Shown here: positions 25,741-36,963 of the stretch, piece after piece
Numbering within the stretch: position 1 is the stretch's first letter
Layout: the number at the start of each line of letters is the position of its first letter
Source of the DNA: Corynebacterium tuberculostearicum
Lineage (GTDB): Bacteria > Actinomycetota > Actinomycetes > Mycobacteriales > Mycobacteriaceae
NCBI RefSeq assembly: GCF_013408445.1
Contig: NZ_JACBZL010000001.1
Coordinates: 1,860,001 to 1,924,000, forward strand
DNA length: 64,000 bases
Reading direction: 5' to 3'
Position numbers and translations under genes: made by a program
The notes under the pieces: generated by a model
The model's database searches: none
Seen by the model: only the letters and a program-made list of their open reading frames with translations
What the model was told of the DNA's origin: nothing

Positions 25741-26704
25741 ATAGATGAAATGGCCAAAAATTCCAGGCGTCGTAGCCCCTAAGGTCGCGCACCCTGCTGA
25801 AGCTCATTCAGAGTTTTAAAGCTGCAAATCAAAACCTTTCAGAAACTCAAAGCAAATACCGATACCTAGGAACACAACGCAGCGCACGTCAGTAGCTTGG
25901 GAACAAGATCCGGGGTGCTGCACATGAGAAACAATAGGGAAGAAACCTAAACCGTTACCCCTGATGAGGATAGTTGTGGCACTTGAAACGATGGTGATGC
26001 TTCCACGGGTAACGTTTCTGGTAGCTCATCCTGATTCCAGCTCTAGGGTAGGAAGAGCATGGATAGTCTCGAGCAAGTTGCTGAACATGACAGAAGCATC
26101 GGTGGGGACCCTGGCAGGCCCTCCATTTATCCACGACAACTGCAACACCTATAGCGCCAAGCTCCAGAGAGGGCCCTCCTGAGCACTGCAAGTTTGGGCC
26201 AAGTGAAGCTCGCAGAGTTGGAGCTATAAACCAAGAACAAGATGGGGTTAGAAAAGCTTTGCCGTCCACGGACCGTGAGGCCGTACCTCCGGTACTACCG
26301 GATACGCTCCGGACATGCAGGCTGCATTAGGCATTTGTGCAGCTTTAATGAGAGCCAAATCCTGCGGAATCGAAACGGTGCGGGATTGTGCCCGCTAGGG
26401 CATGGCCGATGTACAAATGGAATCTGTTTCAAAAGGATCAGCAACTGATTTACAGGGATTTCTCAGACGATTGAAGGTTGTTTATAAAAGACCGACAAAA
26501 TGCCCTGTAGCTGTATTTATGCTGAAAATGTATTACGCGCAGCTACCTAAATGGTGGTAATGTTCAAGATGCGCTAAAAGACTGATCGATAGCTTGGCTT
26601 TGGGGCCGTAATCAGGTGAGGTGTGCTCAGCATAGAAAACTGGCTGTGAGCAGCGAGATTCCCTGCTGATCGGAAAAATATAATTTGCCAATCTAAGAGG
26701 AAAA
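25741..26704. other. Non-coding or decayed stretch before the surface-protein gene
   Basis: About 960 bases without a convincing gene. Short frames exist at 25964-26182 and 26242-26448 but have frequent stops, unusual composition and no recognisable motif. The sequence is less GC-rich than the flanks. The last 250 bases must hold the promoter of the surface protein; I cannot single out a reliable -35/-10 pair there. Confidence 0.4.
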
Positions 26705-29700
26705 ATGGATATTTCAAGAAGCTTGCCTCGAAAGAGGTGGACGCTCTTAACTGCAATTCTCGCAACAATTGCGGTGATCGCGGCCTTGCTGACTGTGCCA
26801 TTGAACAAGGCCAGCGCGGCAGAGCCGACTGACTTTGAACCCGACACGACGCTCGGTAGCGAGGCTGAAAAGAGTACCCTGAAGGGGCATGATAAGACAT
26901 GGGACGGTCTTGTTTGGGCGGGAACCCCCCAAGGACCCGCAGCGTCCAAAAACGCAAACCCTAACAATAATGTGGGCTGGGCCTGGTGTATTGAGCCTGG
27001 TTATGGAGTCCCTTATGAGACAACATTTGTGTATGACCGAGCGAAGGCTGAAAAACTTAATGTTAATAGACAGTATCGTGATGCCGCGATAATTCTCGCT
27101 CGAAAGATAGAAAGCGCCGTTCTCGACAAGGATTACGAAGCGGCTAGTACTTACCGTACTTACTTAATTCCCTTCGTCGCCAGAGATGAAACCTCAAAGC
27201 ATAGGGCAGCCACAACAATCACCGGCGAAGATCCGACTTACACTAATAAGTACGGGAAAAGGAACTTTCCGGGATATAAGGGAAGTTACGAAGAGTTTAA
27301 AAAACTTACAGGCTATGAATTCGTCAAACATGAGTTGTACGGTTATAAAACCGATCTAAAAAAATTCCAGGAGCAACGATCCCGGCGCAGCCTGCGGATT
27401 GGTTTATTACCATTGTCCGGCCTAAGCCTGACGACAAGTACGATAAGAGGACTTCTCAAACTGTCATGCCGGTGGATCAGCCGGGCCTGCCTAATGAGAA
27501 CGGCGGAAGCGGCTCTAACCCGTCCACTAAGAAGCCTAAGATCAGCACGACGGTTGATCAGCTTGGTGAGCATGAGGCTCTGAAGGCTGGCACGGTTGTT
27601 ACTGACCATGTTCACTATGAGGGTCTGGTTCCGAATAAGGAATACATTCTGAATGCTGAGCTGCGTAACAAGACTGATGAGTCTGTTATTGGTGAGTCCA
27701 AGGAGCCGGTGAAGTTCACTCCGAAGTCCTCTGAGGGTGATGTTGATGTCAAGATCACTGTTAACGAGGGTGTTGAGGCTGGTTCTGTAGACCAGGGTGT
27801 TGCCTTTGAGTACTTGACTTCTACTGCGGTGGATAAGTCTGGTAAGGATTCCGAGTCTGGCGATGAGAATAAGATTGCTGAGCACACGGATATCAATGAC
27901 GGCAAGCAGACTGTTGACTCTCATGAGGAGTTGAAGCCTAAGATCAGCACGACGGTTGATCAGCTTGGTGAGCATGAGGCTCTGAAGGCTGGCACGGTTG
28001 TTACTGACCATGTTCACTATGAGGGTCTGGTTCCGAATAAGGAATACATTCTGAATGCTGAGCTGCGTAACAAGACTGATGAGTCTGTTATTGGTGAGTC
28101 CAAGGAGCCGGTGAAGTTCACTCCGAAGTCCTCTGAGGGTGATGTTGATGTCAAGATCACTGTTAACGAGGGTGTTGAGGCTGGTTCTGTAGACCAGGGT
28201 GTTGCCTTTGAGTACTTGACTTCTACTGCGGTGGATAAGTCTGGTAAGGATTCCGAGTCTGGCGATGAGAATAAGATTGCTGAGCACACGGATATCAATG
28301 ACGGCAAGCAGACTGTTGACTCTCATGAGGAGTTGAAGCCTAAGATCAGCACGACGGTTGATCAGCTTGGTGAGCATGAGGCTCTGAAGGCTGGCACGGT
28401 TGTTACTGACCATGTTCACTATGAGGGTCTGGTTCCGAATAAGGAATACATTCTGAATGCTGAGCTGCGTAACAAGACTGATGAGTCTGTTATTGGTGAG
28501 TCCAAGGAGCCGGTGAAGTTCACTCCGAAGTCCTCTGAGGGTGATGTTGATGTCAAGATCACTGTTAACGAGGGTGTTGAGGCTGGTTCTGTAGACCAGG
28601 GTGTTGCCTTTGAGTACTTGACTTCTACTGCGGTGGATAAGTCTGGTAAGGATTCCGAGTCTGGCGATGAGAATAAGATTGCTGAGCACACGGATATCAA
28701 TGACGGCAAGCAGACTGTTGACTCTCATGAGGAGTTGAAGCCTAAGATCAGCACGACGGTTGATCAGCTTGGTGAGCATGAGGCTCTGAAGGCTGGCACG
28801 GTTGTTACTGACCATGTTCACTATGAGGGTCTGGTTCCGAATAAGGAATACATTCTGAATGCTGAGCTGCGTAACAAGACTGATGAGTCTGTTATTGGTG
28901 AGTCCAAGGAGCCGGTGAAGTTCACTCCGAAGTCCTCTGAGGGTGATGTTGATGTCAAGATCACTGTTAACGAGGGTGTTGAGGCTGGTTCTGTAGACCA
29001 GGGTGTTGCCTTTGAGTACTTGACTTCTACTGCGGTGGATAAGTCTGGTAAGGATTCCGAGTCTGGCGATGAGAATAAGATTGCTGAGCACACGGATATC
29101 AATGACGGCAAGCAGACTGTTGACTCTCATGAGGAGTTGAAGCCTAAGATCAGCACGACGGTTGATCAGCTTGGTGAGCATGAGGCTCTGAAGGCTGGCA
29201 CGGTTGTTACTGACCATGTTCACTATGAGGGTCTGGTTCCGAATAAGGAATACATTCTGAATGCTGAGCTGCGTAACAAGACTGATGAGTCTGTTATTGG
29301 TGAGTCCAAGGAGCCGGTGAAGTTCACTCCGAAGTCCTCTGAGGGTGATGTTGATGTCAAGATCACTGTTAACGAGGGTGTTGAGGCTGGTTCTGTAGAC
29401 CAGGGTGTTGCCTTTGAGTACTTGACTTCTACTGCGGTGGATAAGTCTGGTAAGGATTCCGAGTCTGGCGATGAGAATAAGATTGCTGAGCACACGGATA
29501 TCAATGACGGCAAGCAGACTGTTGACTCTCATGAGGAGTTGAAGCCTAAGATCAGCACGACGGTTGATCAGCTTGGTGAGCATGAGGCTCTGAAGGCTGG
29601 CACGGTTGTTACTGACCATGTTCACTATGAGGGTCTGGTTCCGAATAAGGAATACATTCTGAATGCTGAGCTGCGTAACAAGACTGATGAGTCTGTTATT

Positions 29701-32700
29701 GGTGAGTCCAAGGAGCCGGTGAAGTTCACTCCGAAGTCCTCTGAGGGTGATGTTGATGTCAAGATCACTGTTAACGAGGGTGTTGAGGCTGGTTCTGTAG
29801 ACCAGGGTGTTGCCTTTGAGTACTTGACTTCTACTGCGGTGGATAAGTCTGGTAAGGATTCCGAGTCTGGCGATGAGAATAAGATTGCTGAGCACACGGA
29901 TATCAATGACGGCAAGCAGACTGTTGACTCTCATGAGGAGTTGAAGCCTAAGATCAGCACGACGGTTGATCAGCTTGGTGAGCATGAGGCTCTGAAGGCT
30001 GGCACGGTTGTTACTGACCATGTTCACTATGAGGGTCTGGTTCCGAATAAGGAATACATTCTGAATGCTGAGCTGCGTAACAAGACTGATGAGTCTGTTA
30101 TTGGTGAGTCCAAGGAGCCGGTGAAGTTCACTCCGAAGTCCTCTGAGGGTGATGTTGATGTCAAGATCACTGTTAACGAGGGTGTTGAGGCTGGTTCTGT
30201 AGACCAGGGTGTTGCCTTTGAGTACTTGACTTCTACTGCGGTGGATAAGTCTGGTAAGGATTCCGAGTCTGGCGATGAGAATAAGATTGCTGAGCACACG
30301 GATATCAATGACGGCAAGCAGACTGTTGACTCTCATGAGGAGTTGAAGCCTAAGATCAGCACGACGGTTGATCAGCTTGGTGAGCATGAGGCTCTGAAGG
30401 CTGGCACGGTTGTTACTGACCATGTTCACTATGAGGGTCTGGTTCCGAATAAGGAATACATTCTGAATGCTGAGCTGCGTAACAAGACTGATGAGTCTGT
30501 TATTGGTGAGTCCAAGGAGCCGGTGAAGTTCACTCCGAAGTCCTCTGAGGGTGATGTTGATGTCAAGATCACTGTTAACGAGGGTGTTGAGGCTGGTTCT
30601 GTAGACCAGGGTGTTGCCTTTGAGTACTTGACTTCTACTGCGGTGGATAAGTCTGGTAAGGATTCCGAGTCTGGCGATGAGAATAAGATTGCTGAGCACA
30701 CGGATATCAATGACGGCAAGCAGACTGTTGACTCTCATGAGGAGTTGAAGCCTAAGATCAGCACGACGGTTGATCAGCTTGGTGAGCATGAGGCTCTGAA
30801 GGCTGGCACGGTTGTTACTGACCATGTTCACTATGAGGGTCTGGTTCCGAATAAGGAATACATTCTGAATGCTGAGCTGCGTAACAAGACTGATGAGTCT
30901 GTTATTGGTGAGTCCAAGGAGCCGGTGAAGTTCACTCCGAAGTCCTCTGAGGGTGATGTTGATGTCAAGATCACTGTTAACGAGGGTGTTGAGGCTGGTT
31001 CTGTAGACCAGGGTGTTGCCTTTGAGTACTTGACTTCTACTGCGGTGGATAAGTCTGGTAAGGATTCCGAGTCTGGCGATGAGAATAAGATTGCTGAGCA
31101 CACGGATATCAATGACGGCAAGCAGACTGTTGACTCTCATGAGGAGTTGAAGCCTAAGATCAGCACGACGGTTGATCAGCTTGGTGAGCATGAGGCTCTG
31201 AAGGCTGGCACGGTTGTTACTGACCATGTTCACTATGAGGGTCTGGTTCCGAATAAGGAATACATTCTGAATGCTGAGCTGCGTAACAAGACTGATGAGT
31301 CTGTTATTGGTGAGTCCAAGGAGCCGGTGAAGTTCACTCCGAAGTCCTCTGAGGGTGATGTTGATGTCAAGATCACTGTTAACGAGGGTGTTGAGGCTGG
31401 TTCTGTAGACCAGGGTGTTGCCTTTGAGTACTTGACTTCTACTGCGGTGGATAAGTCTGGTAAGGATTCCGAGTCTGGCGATGAGAATAAGATTGCTGAG
31501 CACACGGATATCAATGACGGCAAGCAGACTGTTGACTCTCATGAGGAGTTGAAGCCTAAGATCAGCACGACGGTTGATCAGCTTGGTGAGCATGAGGCTC
31601 TGAAGGCTGGCACGGTTGTTACTGACCATGTTCACTATGAGGGTCTGGTTCCGAATAAGGAATACATTCTGAATGCTGAGCTGCGTAACAAGACTGATGA
31701 GTCTGTTATTGGTGAGTCCAAGGAGCCGGTGAAGTTCACTCCGAAGTCCTCTGAGGGTGATGTTGATGTCAAGATCACTGTTAACGAGGGTGTTGAGGCT
31801 GGTTCTGTAGACCAGGGTGTTGCCTTTGAGTACTTGACTTCTACTGCGGTGGATAAGTCTGGTAAGGATTCCGAGTCTGGCGATGAGAATAAGATTGCTG
31901 AGCACACGGATATCAATGACGGCAAGCAGACTGTTGACTCTCATGAGGAGTTGAAGCCTAAGATCAGCACGACGGTTGATCAGCTTGGTGAGCATGAGGC
32001 TCTGAAGGCTGGCACGGTTGTTACTGACCATGTTCACTATGAGGGTCTGGTTCCGAATAAGGAATACATTCTGAATGCTGAGCTGCGTAACAAGACTGAT
32101 GAGTCTGTTATTGGTGAGTCCAAGGAGCCGGTGAAGTTCACTCCGAAGTCCTCTGAGGGTGATGTTGATGTCAAGATCACTGTTAACGAGGGTGTTGAGG
32201 CTGGTTCTGTAGACCAGGGTGTTGCCTTTGAGTACTTGACTTCTACTGCGGTGGATAAGTCTGGTAAGGATTCCGAGTCTGGCGATGAGAATAAGATTGC
32301 TGAGCACACGGATATCAATGACGGCAAGCAGACTGTTGACTCTCATGAGGAGTTGAAGCCTAAGATCAGCACGACGGTTGATCAGCTTGGTGAGCATGAG
32401 GCTCTGAAGGCTGGCACGGTTGTTACTGACCATGTTCACTATGAGGGTCTGGTTCCGAATAAGGAATACATTCTGAATGCTGAGCTGCGTAACAAGACTG
32501 ATGAGTCTGTTATTGGTGAGTCCAAGGAGCCGGTGAAGTTCACTCCGAAGTCCTCTGAGGGTGATGTTGATGTCAAGATCACTGTTAACGAGGGTGTTGA
32601 GGCTGGTTCTGTAGACCAGGGTGTTGCCTTTGAGTACTTGACTTCTACTGCGGTGGATAAGTCTGGTAAGGATTCCGAGTCTGGCGATGAGAATAAGATT

Positions 32701-35517
32701 GCTGAGCACACGGATATCAATGACGGCAAGCAGACTGTTGACTCTCATGAGGAGTTGAAGCCTAAGATCAGCACGACGGTTGATCAGCTTGGTGAGCATG
32801 AGGCTCTGAAGGCTGGCACGGTTGTTACTGACCATGTTCACTATGAGGGTCTGGTTCCGAATAAGGAATACATTCTGAATGCTGAGCTGCGTAACAAGAC
32901 TGATGAGTCTGTTATTGGTGAGTCCAAGGAGCCGGTGAAGTTCACTCCGAAGTCCTCTGAGGGTGATGTTGATGTCAAGATCACTGTTAACGAGGGTGTT
33001 GAGGCTGGTTCTGTAGACCAGGGTGTTGCCTTTGAGTACTTGACTTCTACTGCGGTGGATAAGTCTGGTAAGGATTCCGAGTCTGGCGATGAGAATAAGA
33101 TTGCTGAGCACACGGATATCAATGACGGCAAGCAGACTGTTGACTCTCATGAGGAGTTGAAGCCTAAGATCAGCACGACGGTTGATCAGCTTGGTGAGCA
33201 TGAGGCTCTGAAGGCTGGCACGGTTGTTACTGACCATGTTCACTATGAGGGTCTGGTTCCGAATAAGGAATACATTCTGAATGCTGAGCTGCGTAACAAG
33301 ACTGATGAGTCTGTTATTGGTGAGTCCAAGGAGCCGGTGAAGTTCACTCCGAAGTCCTCTGAGGGTGATGTTGATGTCAAGATCACTGTTAACGAGGGTG
33401 TTGAGGCTGGTTCTGTAGACCAGGGTGTTGCCTTTGAGTACTTGACTTCTACTGCGGTGGATAAGTCTGGTAAGGATTCCGAGTCTGGCGATGAGAATAA
33501 GATTGCTGAGCACACGGATATCAATGACGGCAAGCAGACTGTTGACTCTCATGAGGAGTTGAAGCCTTCTGAGTCTCAGACCCCGACCACAACCACTACT
33601 GGTGTAGTGCCTGGTAATGGCGGTAATGGTGAAACTTCGAAGCCATCTGAGCCTTCTTCTGAGCAGTCTTCCTCTGAGGATTCTTCTACCTCGACGACTA
33701 GCGAGACCTGTGAGTCTGAGGAGCCGGGTAACTCTGAGAGTGAGCGGCCTTCCGAGTCTGAGGAACCGTCTGAGTCTGAGTCCGGCGAGCCTTCTGAGTC
33801 TGAGTCTGTAGAGACCACGTCCTCTGAGGCTTCCGAGACTTCTGAGTCTGACGAGCCTTCGGATTGCGGTTCGACTACTCCGGAGAAGCCGACCGAGCCT
33901 TCTGAGTCGACTGAGCCTAACGAGCCGGGTACCCCGGGCACCCCTGGTGACAACGATGAGAAGCACACCCCGAAGGTTTCCACTAATGCGGACTTCGAGG
34001 GCGGCCTGCGTGAGGTTGTTGCTGGTGCCAAGGTTGTGGACCAGGTTTCCTATGAGGGTCTGGTTCCGGGTAAGGAATACACTCTGGATGCGCAGCTGAT
34101 TTCTAAGGAGGACGGTAAGACCGTTCTTGGTGAGACCAAGGGTCACAAGTTCACCCCGGATGAGGCTAATGGCACTGAGACTGTCACCATCGTTGTCGAT
34201 GACAGCGTGACCGAGCCGGTTGAGGCTGCGGTTGCTTTCGAGACGCTGACCTCCACCCAGGTGGATAAGCACGGTAAGGACAACCCGACCGATGAGGACA
34301 ACCCGAACCCGGTTGGTGAGCACAAGGACATCGATGATGAGGATCAGACTGTAACTTCTGAGAAGACTCCGAAGATCTCCACTAATGCTGACTTCGAGAA
34401 GGGTTCTCACGTGGTTGTTGCTGGTGCCGAGATTGTTGATGAGGTTTCCTACGAGGGTCTGGTTCCGGGTAAGGAATACACCTTGAAGGCTGAGCTGATT
34501 TCCAAGAAGGATGGCGAGTCTGTTCTGGGTACTGGTGAGAAGACCTTCACCCCGAAGAAGTCCAAGGGTATGGAGCCTGTCACCATCACCGTCAACGATG
34601 ATGTGAAGGAGCCTGTCCAGGCTGCGGTTGCCTTCGAAGAGCTGACTTCCGTAGAGGTCAATGACAAGGGTGAGGAGACTCCGGGTACTACTTCGGAGAA
34701 GCCGAACCACATCGCTGACCACAAGGACATTAACGACGAGGACCAGACTGTAACTTCTGAGGAAGGCCCGAAGGTTTCCACTAATGCGGACTTTGAGGGT
34801 GACCTGCGTGAGGTTGTTGCTGGTGCCAAGGTTGTGGACCAGGTTTCCTATGAGGGTCTGGTTCCGGGTAAGGAATACACTCTGGATGCGCAGCTGATTT
34901 CCAAGGAAGATGGCAAGACCGTTCTTGGTGAGACCAAGGGTCACAAGTTCACCCCGGATGAGGCTAATGGCACTGAGGCTGTCACCATCGTTGTCGATGA
35001 CAGCGTGACCGAGCCGGTTGAGGCTGCGGTTGCTTTCGAGACGCTGACCTCCACCCAGGTGGATAAGCACGGTGAGGACAACCCGACCGATGAGGACAAC
35101 CCGAACCCGGTTGGTGAGCACAAGGACATCAACGATGACGCCCAGACCGTTACCTCCAACGAGGACGGTGGCGATACGCCAAACAATGGTGGTTCTTCTA
35201 AGAGCGAAACCCCGTGGTGGCTCATCCTGATTCCGGGCATTGGCTTGGGCAAGATCATCAAGGACCACTTCGATGAGGTCGGCCACCAAGAGGAAAATCC
35301 GAATGATAGCCATGGTGGCAAGGGTCACCAGCCTAATCACCAGGATGCTCCTGAGGGTGACAACTCCGGCCATGACAACGGCAGCGGCGATACTGCGGGT
35401 CAAGAACCTGGAGAGGTGGGCAATGCACTGCCTGCCGACGCCCCGCGTGCCGACATTAAGTCCGTACCTTCCGGCGCAACTGAGCTTGAGCCGGGCATGC
35501 AGAGCTACATTAAGTAG
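26705..35517 (+). CDS. Giant VaFE-repeat surface protein, two frames joined at an A7 run
   Basis: Secreted surface protein of about 2,937 residues if a -1 shift occurs at 27358-27364. The ATG follows AGAGGA. Residues 1-38 are a signal peptide ending KASA|AEP. A cap domain with GWAWCIEPG (a thioester-domain-like Cys) follows, continuing in the other frame with PADWFITIVRPK and MPVDQPGLP. Then come 15 tandem 134-residue VaFE repeats (27535-33564), a Ser/Glu/Pro linker (33565-33969), and three divergent VaFE repeats. It ends with a hydrophobic WWLILIPGIGLG segment and a 100-residue polar tail; no LPXTG motif and no sortase gene nearby. VaFE domains in the family form Thr-Gln ester bonds that stiffen adhesin stalks. 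Frame 1 covers 26705-27583, frame 2 is open to 35517. Expression depends on the shift being real, slippery or a sequence error. Confidence 0.8.
27358..27364 (+). other. A7 run at the frame junction of the surface protein
   Basis: Seven A in a row, read as A AAA AAA in the upstream frame. This is an ideal heptamer for -1 ribosomal slippage and equally prone to length variation. A -1 shift here joins the signal peptide and cap domain to the repeat frame with family-like sequence on both sides. Confidence 0.75.
27535..33564 (+). repeat. Tandem array of 15 x 402-bp VaFE repeats
   Basis: Fifteen units of 402 bp (134 codons) follow each other without spacers; those compared look identical base for base. 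Each unit begins PKISTTVDQLGEHEALKAG, contains GVAFEYLTS and ends with DINDGKQTV then a short linker. The period is divisible by three, so gain or loss of units keeps the frame. The units prefer T-ending codons and are less GC-rich than the flanking genes. Confidence 0.97.
33970..35160 (+). repeat. Three divergent VaFE repeats of about 399 bp
   Basis: Units begin at 33970, 34369 and 34768. The first and third are almost identical in sequence; the middle one differs clearly. They share AAVAFETLTS or AAVAFEELTS and a terminal DQTV or AQTV, but have a GC-richer codon choice than the 15-copy array. Confidence 0.85.
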
Positions 35518-35548
35518 CCTGTATCGCTGACGCGACTTAATCACTGCG

Positions 35549-35588
35549 AATCCCCTCCAGCGTGTGACTGCACACGTTGGAGGGGATT
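35549..35588 (+). terminator. Terminator of the surface-protein gene
   Basis: A long stem: 11 perfect pairs (35549-35559 with 35578-35588), a G-T pair, then 6 more pairs around an ACTG loop, followed by TTCTATATAG. It lies 31 bases after the stop codon. Confidence 0.85.
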
Positions 35589-35687
35589 TCTATATAGCCT
35601 GCCGTATTTATGAAAGAGAAGCAGCTGTCTCACAGGGAAGAAGTGTCGCTACGTATCCACGCGATGTGTGGGTAGCCTCGTAGTCCT

Positions 35688-36134
35688 TTAATGCCGTATC
35701 CATATTCGTTTCGAGGCGTATTCCAGAGCCAGCACATCGCTCCATGTAGATGGAACGAAATATTTGCTATCAGTCTTGAACCACGTAATTTGATCCGGAT
35801 CATCAAAATCTAGGTTCTTGAGGAGCGATTCTCCGGCAATGTCGTACGCCTATAGGTCGTGGACATTTTCATACTCGACCGAGTATTTGTGAAAAGTTCC
35901 CCCAGGGTGAAAGATGGCTTCAAAGCCTACAAAGGCCGTTCCACTAGGTGTTTCCACTTTCAGAACGATGTATAGGAATTTATCAATCCACGCGGCAACG
36001 CCGTGATACGTCGGCAACGAAGCGGTGGGTTCCATTCTGAACCTATTTTCACTCAAGGCATCCTCAGTGAGGATTTCTGCTAGGAAGACTGCAGCGTCTT
36101 TTAAATCGAAACGATCCTTTGGGCGTAATGGCAT
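35688..36134 (-). pseudogene. Small gene broken by an in-frame TAG (hypothetical)
   Basis: A 94-codon frame (36134 to 35850) starting MPLRPKDRFDLKDAAVFLAE stops at TAG (35850-35852), yet the same frame continues with 53 protein-like codons (AYDIAGESLLKNLDFDD, then TWFKTDSKYFVPSTWSDVL) to TAA at 35688. The sense is that one ancestral gene of about 148 codons has acquired a nonsense mutation. I do not recognise a family; the size and acidic, Trp-containing sequence recall immunity-type proteins, but this is only a guess. A truncated 94-residue product may still be made. Confidence 0.5.
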
Positions 36135-36199
36135 TGTCCTAAATCCAAAGTGGGAATAACTCTACTGAACTAGCCCTCGAAACTGGACTGGTTTAATTC

Positions 36200-36231
36200 T
36201 AGGTGGTTAGGTGGTTAGGGGGTTAGGGTGA
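36200..36231 (+). repeat. Four 8-bp tandem repeats over the alkB promoter
   Basis: Units TAGGTGGT, TAGGTGGT, TAGGGGGT and TAGGGTGA. The last provides the TAGGGT -10 element (36224-36229), 6 bases before the ATG. Confidence 0.7.
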
Positions 36232-36235
36232 TGTC

Positions 36236-36925
36236 ATGCTTTTTGATTCGCTGCCGCGGCCGAGTGTACGTGTGGCTCCGGGGGTGGGGCATGTGCCGGG
36301 ATGGGTGGGCGTCGATAAGCAGAAGGCCGTGGTAGAAGAGATGCGCGGCATTGCGCGCGAGTATGCGGCGACGCCGATGGCGATGCTGCGGCCGCGGCTG
36401 AAATCGGGCGGGCAGATGAGTGTATTTCAGCTGCATCTGGGCAGGTATTGGCATTATCCCAGCTATCGCTATGTAGACAATATGGAGGGCACGCGGGTTC
36501 CGCCGGTGCCGGAGAGTCTGCGCCAGATCGCTCCGGGGGCGCTGCGCGCCGCGGCCGAGGTAGCGCCCGAGCTTGAGCCGTGGGTGGAGACCTTCGTGCC
36601 GGAGATGGCGCTAGTTAATTACTATCCACCGGGATCGGCCATGGGTATGCATGTGGATGCCTTTGAGGAATCACCTGCGCCGGTGATTTCGCTCTCCATT
36701 GGGGATGAGGCGCTTTTCCGTATGGGGCATACCGAGGCGCGCACGCGGCCGTGGGACGATATCACGCTGTGTAGTGGTGATTTGGTGGTCTTTGGCGGAC
36801 CGAAGCGCTACGCCTACCACGGGGTGGTGCGCGTTAATGACGGCACGCTGCCCGAGGGGTGTGGGCTTAAAGAGGGACGTATCAATATCACTATCAGACA
36901 AGTATCTGCACGGGCTGTAAGCTAG
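36236..36925 (+). CDS. alkB: AlkB-family 2-oxoglutarate/Fe(II) dioxygenase (alkylated-DNA repair)
   Basis: A 229-residue oxygenase that removes alkyl groups from bases by oxidation. Family motifs are NYYPPGSAMGMHVDAFEE (the NxY then HxD iron ligands, near residue 125-140), SIGDEALFRMG, the distal His in YAYHGVV, and the terminal RINITIRQ, whose Arg residues bind 2-oxoglutarate. All iron and cofactor ligands are present. The start at 36236 has a -10 element 6 bases upstream, made by the last of four tandem 8-bp repeats. Confidence 0.92.
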   Translation: MLFDSLPRPSVRVAPGVGHVPGWVGVDKQKAVVEEMRGIAREYAATPMAMLRPRLKSGGQMSVFQLHLGRYWHYPSYRYVDNMEGTRVPPVPESLRQIAPGALRAAAEVAPELEPWVETFVPEMALVNYYPPGSAMGMHVDAFEESPAPVISLSIGDEALFRMGHTEARTRPWDDITLCSGDLVVFGGPKRYAYHGVVRVNDGTLPEGCGLKEGRINITIRQVSARAVS

Positions 36926-36963
36926 AGATGTTACATAAAGCTTGAAGGAAAGAAGGTTTTCTC

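Noticed and set aside
27615..33533. Fifteen identical 96-codon minus-strand frames, one per repeat
   Set aside because: Shadows of the VaFE units. They repeat only because the units repeat.
27343..35544. A 2,733-codon open frame on the minus strand across the repeat array
   Set aside because: It mirrors the plus-strand repeat because the 402-bp period is a multiple of three and the units have few stops in that frame. It has no ribosome site, no family resemblance, and the plus strand has signal peptide and VaFE motifs.
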